Assembly (NCBI GenBank): GCA_902625885.1
Contig: CACODE010000012.1
Location: 1-42,236, forward strand
DNA length: 42,236 bases
Source: an uncultured Candidatus Poseidoniales archaeon
GTDB taxonomy: Archaea > Thermoplasmatota > Poseidoniia > Poseidoniales > Poseidoniaceae
Direction of reading: 5' to 3'
The notes beneath the pieces are model-generated. The model made no database searches and was not told the origin of the DNA. It worked only from the letters and a program-made list of their open reading frames with translations. Every line of letters begins with the position of its first letter. Position 1 is the stretch's first letter. A program made the translations under genes and the position numbers. Below are positions 1 through 6,901 of the stretch, piece after piece.

Positions 1-1
1 C

Positions 2-1012
2 GCACCTGAGGACGCCGAGGAAACGACCGCTGAAGAAGGCGAGCAAGCCGAGACGGCGGACCCTTCTGACAGCACGCCTGAAATCGAAACAGACGAAACC
101 TCAGAAGCAGAGACGTCGGCTGATGAAGAATCAGCAAAAGACCAACCTCAGGCCGAATCTCCTGATGAAGAAGCACCGACAGACCAACCAGAGGGCGACA
201 AAACCTCTCCAACGGTGGAGGATGAGGGCGACGCATCGCCGCCATCCGCAACAACGGATCAGGCCACCCTTGACCTGCTGGCAGAGAAAGAGGCCGAACT
301 CGAACGTCTTCACATGGAAAACGCCCGACTGCGACAATCGGTTGTTGGCGCTACCGAAGTCATCGAGGCGATGGAGGAGCCTCCGATGCCGCCCCTTGTG
401 GAGGACAACCTCGTCATACCCTCCTATGTTGTTTCTGATTTCGTGCGGCTTGGTCGGCAACTTGACCGAGAACACTTGGTGCGAGCCACCATGGGCTCGC
501 TTGCCATGATTCACCCCGAGCAACCCGGCATCATGATTTCAACAAAACACATGGTCACGTTGCCGCGCCTCAACGAAGGCAGCCTCTGCGCCTCCCAGTT
601 GGGCTCCCCCGCTCCTCGGCATGCACCGGCCGACTGGCACGTTCTGGAAGTCGTGCTGGCCTCCGTTTCGGTGGTAACCGGTGGACCTGCGGCTGTTATC
701 CACATGCATGGCCCACACACAACGGCTGCGAGTTGCGAGAAAGATCTGATTTTACTGACACCACTGGATGAAATCGGCAAGCAGCACATCGGCAAGATCA
801 TCGTTGTTGATCCGGACCCGGATAACCCAGAAGATTACCTGCGTCAGGTTGCCGAGGCCTTGAACCAAGGTGGCATGCGTTGCGTGGTTGTGCGAGGAAA
901 CGGTGCCTATGCGGTTGGCGCTGACTTCGACCAGGCATGGGCCAACGCCGCTATGCTCGAGCACAGCATGCAAATTCACCTTCTTTCACGGCAGGCGAAC
1001 CTGAAGATTTGA
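2..1012 (+). CDS. Class II aldolase/adducin-like domain protein with acidic N-terminus (5' partial)
   Basis: The frame is open from the first bases of the window, so the N-terminus lies outside it. The visible part begins with about 90 residues dominated by Glu, Asp, Thr, Ser and Pro with no hydrophobic core. A short heptad-like helix follows (LLAEKEAELERLHMENARLR), then a globular domain. That domain carries HMHGPHTTAAS, resembling the metal-binding HxH strand of class II aldolase/adducin proteins, and the family's C-terminal pattern (VVVRGNGAYAVG, then AWANAAMLEHS). The usual GHG His before that last segment is Asn here, so a metal ligand appears lost and the domain may bind rather than catalyse. 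Family assignment rests on motif resemblance; the substrate is unknown. The next gene lies 146 bases downstream behind its own promoter. Confidence 0.6.
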   Translation, partial: APEDAEETTAEEGEQAETADPSDSTPEIETDETSEAETSADEESAKDQPQAESPDEEAPTDQPEGDKTSPTVEDEGDASPPSATTDQATLDLLAEKEAELERLHMENARLRQSVVGATEVIEAMEEPPMPPLVEDNLVIPSYVVSDFVRLGRQLDREHLVRATMGSLAMIHPEQPGIMISTKHMVTLPRLNEGSLCASQLGSPAPRHAPADWHVLEVVLASVSVVTGGPAAVIHMHGPHTTAASCEKDLILLTPLDEIGKQHIGKIIVVDPDPDNPEDYLRQVAEALNQGGMRCVVVRGNGAYAVGADFDQAWANAAMLEHSMQIHLLSRQANLKI

Positions 1013-1118
1013 CGAAGTCAAATACCCTAGAATTCCCAAAGCATTGGATTTGAGCACCGTAAAGGCAGGGTTTGACTGGCCTCCCATTTTGCGTGAACCC
1101 TTGTTCCTTGTGTTCTTC

Positions 1119-1126
1119 ATATACTC
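1119..1126 (+). promoter_or_regulatory. TATA box for the ubiquitin-like gene
   Basis: CATATACT lies about 40 bases before the ATG at 1159. This spacing would start a transcript near 1145-1150, leaving a leader just long enough for the ribosome-binding site AGGTGG (1147-1152), which is six bases before the ATG. The binding site fixes the start at 1159 rather than any codon upstream. The rest of 1013-1158 shows no gene. Confidence 0.45.
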
Positions 1127-1158
1127 TCATCCACTCATACTCCAAAAGGTGGAAAAAA

Positions 1159-1590
1159 ATGACCAACGAAACGATGTTTGACGTAGAAATTGCCGATGCT
1201 TCTGGACACTCAACGGTCCAGATGTCCCAACGTGAAATCGCTGAGAAGGCGAGCCAGACCCAAGGCTCTTGGGTGTTCGTGAACGACCAGCTTGTGAGCA
1301 CCAGCGACATTGCTGACATGAACCTCGCTGCCGGAAGCCGTGTTCGCCTGATGCCCGGTCTTGTGGGCGGAAAAGAAGACCCGACCTTCGAAGTTGAAAT
1401 CGCCGACGCTTCCGGACACTCAACGGTCCAGATGACGCAGCGTGAACTTGCAGACAAGGCGAGCCAGACCCAAGGCTCTTGGGTGTTCGTGAACGACCAG
1501 CTTGTGAGCACCAGCGACATTGCTGACATGAACCTCGCTGCTGGAAGCCGTGTTCGACTGATGCCCGGTCTTGTGGGCGGCCAGTGCTGA
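1159..1590 (+). CDS. Tandem ubiquitin-like (beta-grasp) protein, two domains each ending in Gly-Gly
   Basis: This 143-residue protein consists of two nearly identical domains, residues 7-71 and 77-141, joined by Lys-Glu-Asp-Pro-Thr. Each has the order expected for a ubiquitin/MoaD beta-grasp fold: a strand-turn-strand (FDVEIAD, STVQM), a helix (QREIAEKAS), a strand (WVFVNDQLV), a DIADMNLAAGS segment, and a last strand running into MPGLVGG. In ubiquitin and archaeal SAMP/MoaD proteins the C-terminal Gly-Gly is the residue pair activated by an E1-like enzyme. Here the second Gly-Gly is followed only by Gln-Cys, and the first by the linker, so mature single units would need proteolytic trimming. 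No E1, E2, JAMM protease or MoaE gene lies in the window. Conjugation is therefore inferred; a sulfur carrier or plain binding module remains possible. A good ribosome-binding site sets the start. Confidence 0.7.
   Translation: MTNETMFDVEIADASGHSTVQMSQREIAEKASQTQGSWVFVNDQLVSTSDIADMNLAAGSRVRLMPGLVGGKEDPTFEVEIADASGHSTVQMTQRELADKASQTQGSWVFVNDQLVSTSDIADMNLAAGSRVRLMPGLVGGQC
1177..1581 (+). repeat. Direct tandem repeat, 210-base period, within the ubiquitin-like gene
   Basis: Bases 1177-1371 and 1387-1581 encode the two domains and align without gaps at a 210-base offset. Bases 1246-1331 and 1456-1541 are identical over 86 consecutive positions. Differences cluster in the first third of the unit, where synonymous changes such as GAAATT/GAAATC are visible. 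This points to a recent duplication or ongoing gene conversion of the 3' part. Confidence 0.9.
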
Positions 1591-1593
1591 TGA

Positions 1594-1620
1594 TCACCAT
1601 CGACGCGGGCGTCTTGGTGA
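1594..1620 (+). terminator. Two-step hairpin after the ubiquitin-like gene
   Basis: TCACCA (1594-1599) pairs with TGGTGA (1615-1620), and inside it GACG (1602-1605) pairs with CGTC (1610-1613) around a CGGG loop. The hairpin begins three bases after the stop codon. There is no following U-run, so a processing or stability role is as likely as termination. Confidence 0.35.
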
Positions 1621-1644
1621 ACCGGCATCCTCCGGTTTGAATCC

Positions 1645-1663
1645 TGGTCTCTCGAGAGAACCA
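1645..1663. promoter_or_regulatory. Inverted repeat upstream of rpoP
   Basis: TGGTCTCTCGAGAGAACCA contains a perfect 12-base palindrome (TCTCTCGAGAGA), extended by TGG/CCA with one extra A on the right side. It lies about 50 bases before the rpoP ATG, where a regulator site or a small RNA hairpin could sit. I cannot tell which. Confidence 0.3.
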
Positions 1664-1713
1664 ATGAAAGGTTCAAAACAGGACGCGAGGTCGCGAGGTG
1701 CGGAGAGAGCGTT

Positions 1714-1863
1714 ATGGTTGAACTTGTTGACTACAAATGCGCCGTGTGTGGAAGTCTTGAATCCTTCCACAGAGAACGAAACGGAATCAGTTGCAAAGCC
1801 TGCGGCTCTCGCATCTTCATGAAGCTCCGTCGGCACGGAACGAAGCGTTTGAACGCTGAGTAA
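1714..1863 (+). CDS. rpoP: DNA-directed RNA polymerase subunit P (Rpb12-like zinc ribbon)
   Basis: This 49-residue protein has the usual size of archaeal RpoP. It carries YKCAVCG near the N-terminus (Cys9, Cys12) and SCKACGSRIFMKLRR toward the end (Cys27, Cys30), forming one zinc ribbon with the basic GSRIxxK tail typical of Rpb12/RpoP. In the polymerase this subunit binds the Rpb2-Rpb3 side and helps the open complex form. The start is an ATG preceded by GGAGAG with about seven bases of spacing. The RFC subunit gene begins 47 bases downstream on the same strand, so the two may be co-transcribed. The alternative, another small zinc ribbon such as ribosomal protein L37Ae, fits the C-terminal signature less well. 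Confidence 0.85.
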   Translation: MVELVDYKCAVCGSLESFHRERNGISCKACGSRIFMKLRRHGTKRLNAE

Positions 1864-1910
1864 GCAAACCGCTCGCAGAGTTCAAAGACCATGGTCCGGT
1901 CTATCGGTTC

Positions 1911-3068
1911 ATGACGGTCTGGCTTGAGAAACACAAGCCGGTTCTCTTCGCAGATCTTCTTACATCGACGCATGTCAAGGAATCGCTGACCAACCTCTCG
2001 GTCCAAGCCAACCCACCACATCTTCTTCTTTCAGGTGGTGCCGGCTGCGGCAAAACCGCCGCAATACATCTGGTCTGCCGCCAAGTCCTCGGTCCGTCCT
2101 GGCGTTCAACGACCCACGTTCTCCAAGCAAGGGACCTGAGCAAAACATCAGGAGCGATGGCCAAATTCGAAGCCTTTCTTCGGCCTGAAGGATCGGGGTC
2201 CGAAGACACGTTGGCTGGCAGGACGAGTCTTGATGCGTTCGACCATAACATCAGCCTGACCTCAGAAACTTCCCCTCCTCCCGCTGGAGAAGAATCCGCA
2301 CGCCCAGAAGACGGCACATTCGCACCGGTCTCAAGAATCATCGTGATTGAAGACGCCGATTATTTGGGTCATGCACGCCAGTCGTACTTGCGTCGGATGA
2401 TGGAGGAAAGCAGCCGCAGCGCTCGTTTTGTGTTTACAACACACACCCCGTCAAGAATCATAGAGGCGCTTCGAAGTCGGACGCAGCATGTTCGCATGCC
2501 ATCGTTGAATCGTTTAATGATCGAGCAACGGTTGGAATCCATCAGTGAGCAAGAAAATCTTCAGCCCACGATTGGTGTTCTTGGTGACGTTGCGCACGTG
2601 GCGAACGGGAACCTGAGAAAAGCCATCTTCACGCTTCAACTTCTTGCACAGCGCCGCCTTCTCGGCGACCGAAAGAACGTCCAACTGCTCATGGCCAACA
2701 GCAGCCGAAGGGAAGCTCAACTGATTCTGGAGGAAGCGCTACGCGGCCGAATTCACGATTGGAAATGGGAACGCCATGGCGAGAAGAACACGCGTGTTCT
2801 GAAGGGCGCCATGGGGGCTTTGGACCAGATGATGCGCACGCATGAATTGGATGGCAGGGGTGTCGTCGATCGCCTCCACCACTTTCTCGTCGCCGGCAGA
2901 ACCCATTATCCTGAGCCATTGCTTGCTAGTTTGTTGGACGTCGTCTCAGCGTGCGACATGCGCCTCCAGCGTTCGGCCCAACAACGGATACAACTGGAGG
3001 AACTTCTTCACCGGATTGCTGAAATTGGCCAACAGCATTTCTCTTCTGCCCCATCGCAACCGTCATGA
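1911..3068 (+). CDS. Replication factor C small-subunit family AAA+ clamp-loader protein
   Basis: The 385-residue protein starts VWLEKHKPVLFADLL, the archaeal/eukaryotic RFC small-subunit opening (RFC box II). Next come PHLLLSGGAGCGKTAA (Walker A, residues 42-49) and RIIVIEDADYL in the Walker B position. The segment ALRSRTQHVRM sits at the SRC arginine-finger motif, and a GNLRKAIFTLQLLAQ segment matches sensor 2. RFC loads the PCNA sliding clamp in an ATP-dependent way. Two key motifs are altered: the usual DEAD is EDAD, and SRC is SRT. There is also an acidic/Pro-rich insertion of about 50 residues before Walker B. It may be a non-catalytic small-subunit paralog, as seen among eukaryotic RFC subunits. 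The tRNA-Arg gene follows 23 bases after the stop. Confidence 0.8.
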   Translation: MTVWLEKHKPVLFADLLTSTHVKESLTNLSVQANPPHLLLSGGAGCGKTAAIHLVCRQVLGPSWRSTTHVLQARDLSKTSGAMAKFEAFLRPEGSGSEDTLAGRTSLDAFDHNISLTSETSPPPAGEESARPEDGTFAPVSRIIVIEDADYLGHARQSYLRRMMEESSRSARFVFTTHTPSRIIEALRSRTQHVRMPSLNRLMIEQRLESISEQENLQPTIGVLGDVAHVANGNLRKAIFTLQLLAQRRLLGDRKNVQLLMANSSRREAQLILEEALRGRIHDWKWERHGEKNTRVLKGAMGALDQMMRTHELDGRGVVDRLHHFLVAGRTHYPEPLLASLLDVVSACDMRLQRSAQQRIQLEELLHRIAEIGQQHFSSAPSQPS

Positions 3069-3091
3069 AAGGTTGCCCACCAGCGATTGTT

Positions 3092-3168
3092 GGGCGTGTA
3101 GCACAGCTGGATAATGCACCGGCCTCCTAAGCCGGAGATCGCGGGTTCGAATCCTGCCACGCCCGCCA
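3092..3168 (+). tRNA. tRNA-Arg (CCT anticodon)
   Basis: A complete cloverleaf is visible. The acceptor strands are GGGCGTG (3092-3098) and CACGCCC (3158-3164). The anticodon stem is CCGGC/GCCGG around the loop CTCCTAA, and the T arm is GCGGG-TTCGAAT-CCTGC. The anticodon at 3126-3128 is CCT, reading AGG. The discriminator is G, and the terminal CCA is encoded. No intron is seen. It lies between the RFC gene and a membrane-protein gene on the same strand. Confidence 0.95.
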
Positions 3169-3220
3169 AGTTTTGAATAAGAGCCTTAACCGAATCACCC
3201 TTACGAGGAGCGGGGAGACC

Positions 3221-4732
3221 ATGGCGGAAGACCCTTCGGATGCAGCGAACTTGCTCCCCGATCCGTACGGGCATGGTTTTGCTCGCAACGAAAACCCACT
3301 GGAGCGCACGATTGAGAAATGGCAACAGCAGGAGCTCCTCCGCATGCGATTTGGGGGAGTGGCCCGTCACCCAGCAACGATGTGGGTGCGACTTCTTTTC
3401 GGCGCCAGTGTTGCCATTGTGGCCCTTCTTTCGGTCATTCGCCCATCGTTTGCACCCGCTCACCCAGGCATTGTCATCTTGTTCTGGGCCATCCCCTTCG
3501 TGCTTGCCACACTCCCGTCACTCCTTGCCGGAGAGTCGATGTGGCAGTCCATACAGGCGCGCATTTCTTTGCGTGAGACGAACGATGACGCCTCCGGTGG
3601 CAAACTTTCGCTGCGTTCTCAGCCGGGGATGGACAGAATTCTTGAGGGTTTAACGGATGTTCGAAGGCACAACACCGTCAACAGTCTCTTGGCCGCAAGC
3701 GCTGTCTTCCTCCTTGGTCTCGGTACGGTCATCCGCGAAGATTCGCTCGTTTGGAACCTTTCATTCCTGATATCGATGACCCTGGGCTTCGCCCATTCTT
3801 TTCACTCCTTTTTTACATCCGACGTTGTGCGACAGCAGGGCGACAGGATGCCCTGCCTCGTCCATCACGCGCCAACGCACCACCCTACTCAGTTGGGCTC
3901 GATCCTTGGGGAACTCATCGTGTTGCATTTGGATCCCGACCTCTACCTTGACTGGCGTACCTGGCTGAACGATTTTCACAACAGCATTCTTCCTGGTTAT
4001 GACAAAGAACAGGCATGGGAACGGGTCTTGTACATTCTTCACCTCCATGCGAAAGGTGATTTGAGCGACGATACGGCCGCCAACGAGCTCCGGGAATTCA
4101 TCCGTCCCGATGCTCTTAACGACATTCTTCTCGATGAAGAAAGGAAGTTCAACTGGCGTTCGCTGCAGCGCCTGTTGGCTCACGCGCGCGTTTGGCAACC
4201 GAGTGCGTTCCGCCTGCTTGAACGCCTTCAGTTGGACCTTCTTTCGGGAACCCCAAGCATGCTTCGCTCGCCATGGCGCATGGACGTGGCTTTGGACCCT
4301 GAATGCGGTGATGGGACTGGTCATTTGTTCATCGCCTTGAACAACCAAACCTTTGACCACGCCGTGGCGAGAATCGAGGTCGTTTGCCCGGGCGGCGAAC
4401 CGTTTGCGAGAGATCATCGATTTGAACTTCAAGCATGCCCTCCACCTCGGAAATCGGTCAGCCTGAACGCGGAGGGAGAGGACGATGCCCTGGACTGGGT
4501 GCCGAGGTATCTTCAGCAAGGCGTTGTGTTGTGGCTCGGCGTCGCTTGGCCGGAGCGTGAAGAAATAGACCGCTATGTGCAGGTGATTTTACGAGACGAA
4601 GAGGGCGTTGTTATCGAATCTCGTGTCCTCCGCACCATGGTGAAGCGCGAATCCAATTTCCACACCCGTAAGAAAAACCGACACTTGGAACGCGCTCGTC
4701 TCTGGTCAAACCGGCCCTTGCCGAAGGTCTGA
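3221..4732 (+). CDS. Four-TM membrane protein with large cytoplasmic-type C-terminal region, unknown function
   Basis: This 503-residue protein is not a family I recognise. It has a hydrophilic N-terminus of about 50 residues and two hydrophobic helices (FGASVAIVALLSVI, IVILFWAIPFVLATL). A basic loop follows, then two more helices (LLAASAVFLLGLGTVI, LSFLISMTLGFAHSF). The remaining 300 residues are soluble and rich in Leu, Arg, Trp and Asp. They include a His-rich stretch (PCLVHHAPTHHPTQ) soon after the last helix and a beta-rich end. The ATG at 3221 is preferred because GAGGAGCGGGGAG lies just before it; an in-frame TTG at 3173 would start almost inside the tRNA gene. A mechanosensing or signalling role could be imagined, but nothing in the sequence shows it. 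Confidence 0.75.
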   Translation: MAEDPSDAANLLPDPYGHGFARNENPLERTIEKWQQQELLRMRFGGVARHPATMWVRLLFGASVAIVALLSVIRPSFAPAHPGIVILFWAIPFVLATLPSLLAGESMWQSIQARISLRETNDDASGGKLSLRSQPGMDRILEGLTDVRRHNTVNSLLAASAVFLLGLGTVIREDSLVWNLSFLISMTLGFAHSFHSFFTSDVVRQQGDRMPCLVHHAPTHHPTQLGSILGELIVLHLDPDLYLDWRTWLNDFHNSILPGYDKEQAWERVLYILHLHAKGDLSDDTAANELREFIRPDALNDILLDEERKFNWRSLQRLLAHARVWQPSAFRLLERLQLDLLSGTPSMLRSPWRMDVALDPECGDGTGHLFIALNNQTFDHAVARIEVVCPGGEPFARDHRFELQACPPPRKSVSLNAEGEDDALDWVPRYLQQGVVLWLGVAWPEREEIDRYVQVILRDEEGVVIESRVLRTMVKRESNFHTRKKNRHLERARLWSNRPLPKV

Positions 4733-4795
4733 GACGAACGTGAAACAAAACCCAAAGCCGTTTTGCTGGTAGGTCAAGCGCGCACCTTATGGCAG

Positions 4796-4821
4796 GCCCC
4801 CACTTCGGCAATGTCGGGGGC
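4796..4821 (+). promoter_or_regulatory. GC-rich hairpin directly before the flavoprotein start
   Basis: GCCCCC (4796-4801) pairs with GGGGGC (4816-4821) over a 14-base loop. The right arm also supplies the purine-rich ribosome-binding site for the GTG at 4828, so folding would hide that site. This could couple translation to an upstream signal, or it could be the terminator of the preceding gene. Confidence 0.3.
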
Positions 4822-4827
4822 GTTTGA

Positions 4828-6447
4828 GTGGAAGCGTGGGATGTCATCGTCATTGGCGACGGTCCAGCAGCGTTGCAAGCTGCGGCCGAGGCTGCGAAGA
4901 CCGGCGCGAGCACGTTGATGATGTCCGCCTCTGGGTTGGGAGATCCTGGCATGGCGTCTCTCGAAGGGCTTTCCGCCTCGTTGCAAGAGGCCAGCAACCG
5001 CAGCCACCGCGAGGATACCATTCGGTGTGGAGCCTTCCTTTGCGATCAAGACGTCGTCGCTGCAACCACCGCTGAAGCCATCAAGCAGGTTGACCTTCTC
5101 GAGCGGCGCGGTTTCAACTTTAGAAGGGACCAGCAAGGACTTCCGATGGTGCGAAAGGGGCCAGGCCACCAGCAACCGCGAACGGTTGATGCAGGAAGCG
5201 CAACGGCACGCGCCCTTCAGCAAATTGGCGAAGAGCAATGCATGCGTCACGGCGTCATCCGCAGGGGCGACCAGGTCCCCCTCACCTTGGTCCAGACCAA
5301 CCAGTCCGTTGAGGGGATTGTTGTGGTTGACATGGTCAACGGGCGCATCATTGGCCTTCAATGCAAAGCTCTGGTTATTGCGGATGAAGGGTTTGAGGGC
5401 GCCTTTTCTTCAGGTATCGTCGGTTTGGGCATGGACATGGCGTTTCGAGCCGGCGTATCGCTTCGCGACATGGAATTCATGATGCACCACCCGCTGACCA
5501 TCAAGGGCACAGACGTGATGCTGCCGACCGGCCTTCTGCTCGACGGTGCTAAACTCCACGAGGCCTCTGGCGCACCGATTGAGACGACTGGACAATCTTC
5601 CCTGGCCATCAACGACGCGCTTCTTGCTGCTGTTCAACCCGTTTTGGACGCACGCGAACTTGGTCAGACGGCGGTCTGGTGGGGTTCCCTTTTCCGTCTT
5701 GTCGAGCAGCGGACAGGGATTGACATGAACCGTCAAACCCTTCCACTCGAGCCAAACATTTCCCACACAATCGGTGGCCTCCCTGTCGACGGCAGTGGAC
5801 GATGCGTTGTCGGTACGTGGTCTCGATGGTTTACCGGCCTCTACGCAGCAGGTGACGCTTCATGCACTGGCCTCCACGGTGCGGCGGCTCTCAGCGGCAA
5901 CCGTCTTCTCGATGCTCTGCGCTCTGGAAAGGTTGCAGGTAAGCATGCAGGCGAGTGGGCAGCGTCTCGAAAATTCAGCACCGCTGCCAGCCTCGAGGCG
6001 GCCATCGTTGAAGCTGAGGCTGACATCACGGCCATGATGGAAAGCGGTGACGCCACGCACGTCGTGAGGTGCGGCACGGTCATGAGCAACCTCAAAGCCA
6101 GTTACAACCCCGCTGCCAGCCGTTCAGCCGGCACGATGGAGAACCTTCTTGCCAAACTTGAACAGATCTCACTTAGCGCTGAGTCGCTGTTCCTTGACCA
6201 ATCCTCGCTCATCGCCAACACAAACCTGCTTGAAGTGCTTCGGACTCAAGCGGCCGTGCGAATGATCACTGCGTCGGTGCAGAGCGGTCTTGCCAGAGAA
6301 GAGTCTCGAGGAACGTTTCGGCGGGAGGACTACCCTGAAGCGAACGATGAATTCATGCATCACATCACCGTCGACCAAAACGGTAAACTTGGCAACCTTG
6401 CCATAAAGAAAGGCGCTGGTGGCCACTGGGTGCTTCCTCCACAATGA
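4828..6447 (+). CDS. Succinate dehydrogenase/fumarate reductase/L-aspartate oxidase-family flavoprotein
   Basis: The 539-residue protein has an N-terminal dinucleotide-binding motif (VIVIGDGPAALQAA, residues 7-20). It also has the family's ISHTIGGLPVD segment, a second FAD segment from residue 337 (GLYAAGDASCTGLHG), and the C-terminal SRGTFRREDYPE signature shared by SdhA, FrdA and NadB. These enzymes oxidise or reduce dicarboxylates with FAD. However, the HGANRL substrate-Arg motif is HGAAALSGNR here (350-359), and the N-terminal region lacks the His that covalently holds FAD in SdhA. No iron-sulfur or membrane-anchor subunit is adjacent. I therefore place it in the family without naming the substrate. 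The start is GTG with a GGGGGCG site before it; the HIT gene overlaps its stop. Confidence 0.75.
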   Translation: MEAWDVIVIGDGPAALQAAAEAAKTGASTLMMSASGLGDPGMASLEGLSASLQEASNRSHREDTIRCGAFLCDQDVVAATTAEAIKQVDLLERRGFNFRRDQQGLPMVRKGPGHQQPRTVDAGSATARALQQIGEEQCMRHGVIRRGDQVPLTLVQTNQSVEGIVVVDMVNGRIIGLQCKALVIADEGFEGAFSSGIVGLGMDMAFRAGVSLRDMEFMMHHPLTIKGTDVMLPTGLLLDGAKLHEASGAPIETTGQSSLAINDALLAAVQPVLDARELGQTAVWWGSLFRLVEQRTGIDMNRQTLPLEPNISHTIGGLPVDGSGRCVVGTWSRWFTGLYAAGDASCTGLHGAAALSGNRLLDALRSGKVAGKHAGEWAASRKFSTAASLEAAIVEAEADITAMMESGDATHVVRCGTVMSNLKASYNPAASRSAGTMENLLAKLEQISLSAESLFLDQSSLIANTNLLEVLRTQAAVRMITASVQSGLAREESRGTFRREDYPEANDEFMHHITVDQNGKLGNLAIKKGAGGHWVLPPQ

Positions 6448-6899
6448 AAAAAGACATCAGCCGTTTAGGGTTGAGCATGACCACGCTTTTTGAGAGGATT
6501 CTCAGCGGCGACATCCCTTCGCACATGGTTGCAAAGGGCGACGGATGGTATGCGTTTTTGGACATTTTTCCGCGCCGGGCGGGTCATACCTTGGTGATCC
6601 CCAACCGTCCTGCTCAGCGCCTGTCGGAACTTGACGCCAACGAGTTGGGGCAATTGATGCTGGGCGTGAAGGAGGTGCAACATCGCCTGAGCCAGCATTT
6701 CGACACGGTCGATTTCACCGTTTGCGTCCACGACGGTCCCTTAGCGGGGCAAGAAGTACCCCACGTCCACGTTCACGTGCTGCCCCGAACCACGGACGAC
6801 GGAGGACGAACGTTGATGGCGATGTGGCCACACACTCCCGCCTCTGAACCGAACCACGAAGCCCTTGCTGCTTTGGCGAACCGCCTTCAGGACGTGTAG
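6444..6899 (+). CDS. HIT-family nucleotide hydrolase
   Basis: The histidine-triad motif is plain: VPHVHVHVLPR, with His107, His109 and His111. Upstream are the usual LFERILSGDIPSHMV opening and AFLDIFPRRAGHTLVIP. HIT proteins cleave phosphoramidates, dinucleoside polyphosphates or nucleotide-amino acid adducts through a nucleotidylated His. The ATG at 6444 overlaps the TGA of the flavoprotein gene (ATGA), which suggests translational coupling. The in-frame ATG at 6477 would give the family's common MTTLFERI N-terminus and is an equally reasonable start. The acyltransferase gene begins two bases after the stop, so all three genes look like one operon. Confidence 0.88.
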   Translation: MKKDISRLGLSMTTLFERILSGDIPSHMVAKGDGWYAFLDIFPRRAGHTLVIPNRPAQRLSELDANELGQLMLGVKEVQHRLSQHFDTVDFTVCVHDGPLAGQEVPHVHVHVLPRTTDDGGRTLMAMWPHTPASEPNHEALAALANRLQDV

Positions 6900-6901
6900 A
6901 C

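Noticed and set aside
1625-1665. A T-arm-like sequence (GGTTTGAATCC) suggesting a tRNA near 1.6 kb
   Set aside because: The conserved C of the T loop is T, the stem has a mismatch, and no matching acceptor or anticodon arm exists upstream.
951-1676. Long open frame on the minus strand opposite the ubiquitin-like gene
   Set aside because: It repeats only because the plus-strand gene is duplicated; it has no start signal and no family features.
3173-3220. TTG start extending the four-TM protein by 16 residues
   Set aside because: It abuts the tRNA 3' end and lacks a ribosome-binding site; the ATG at 3221 has a strong one.
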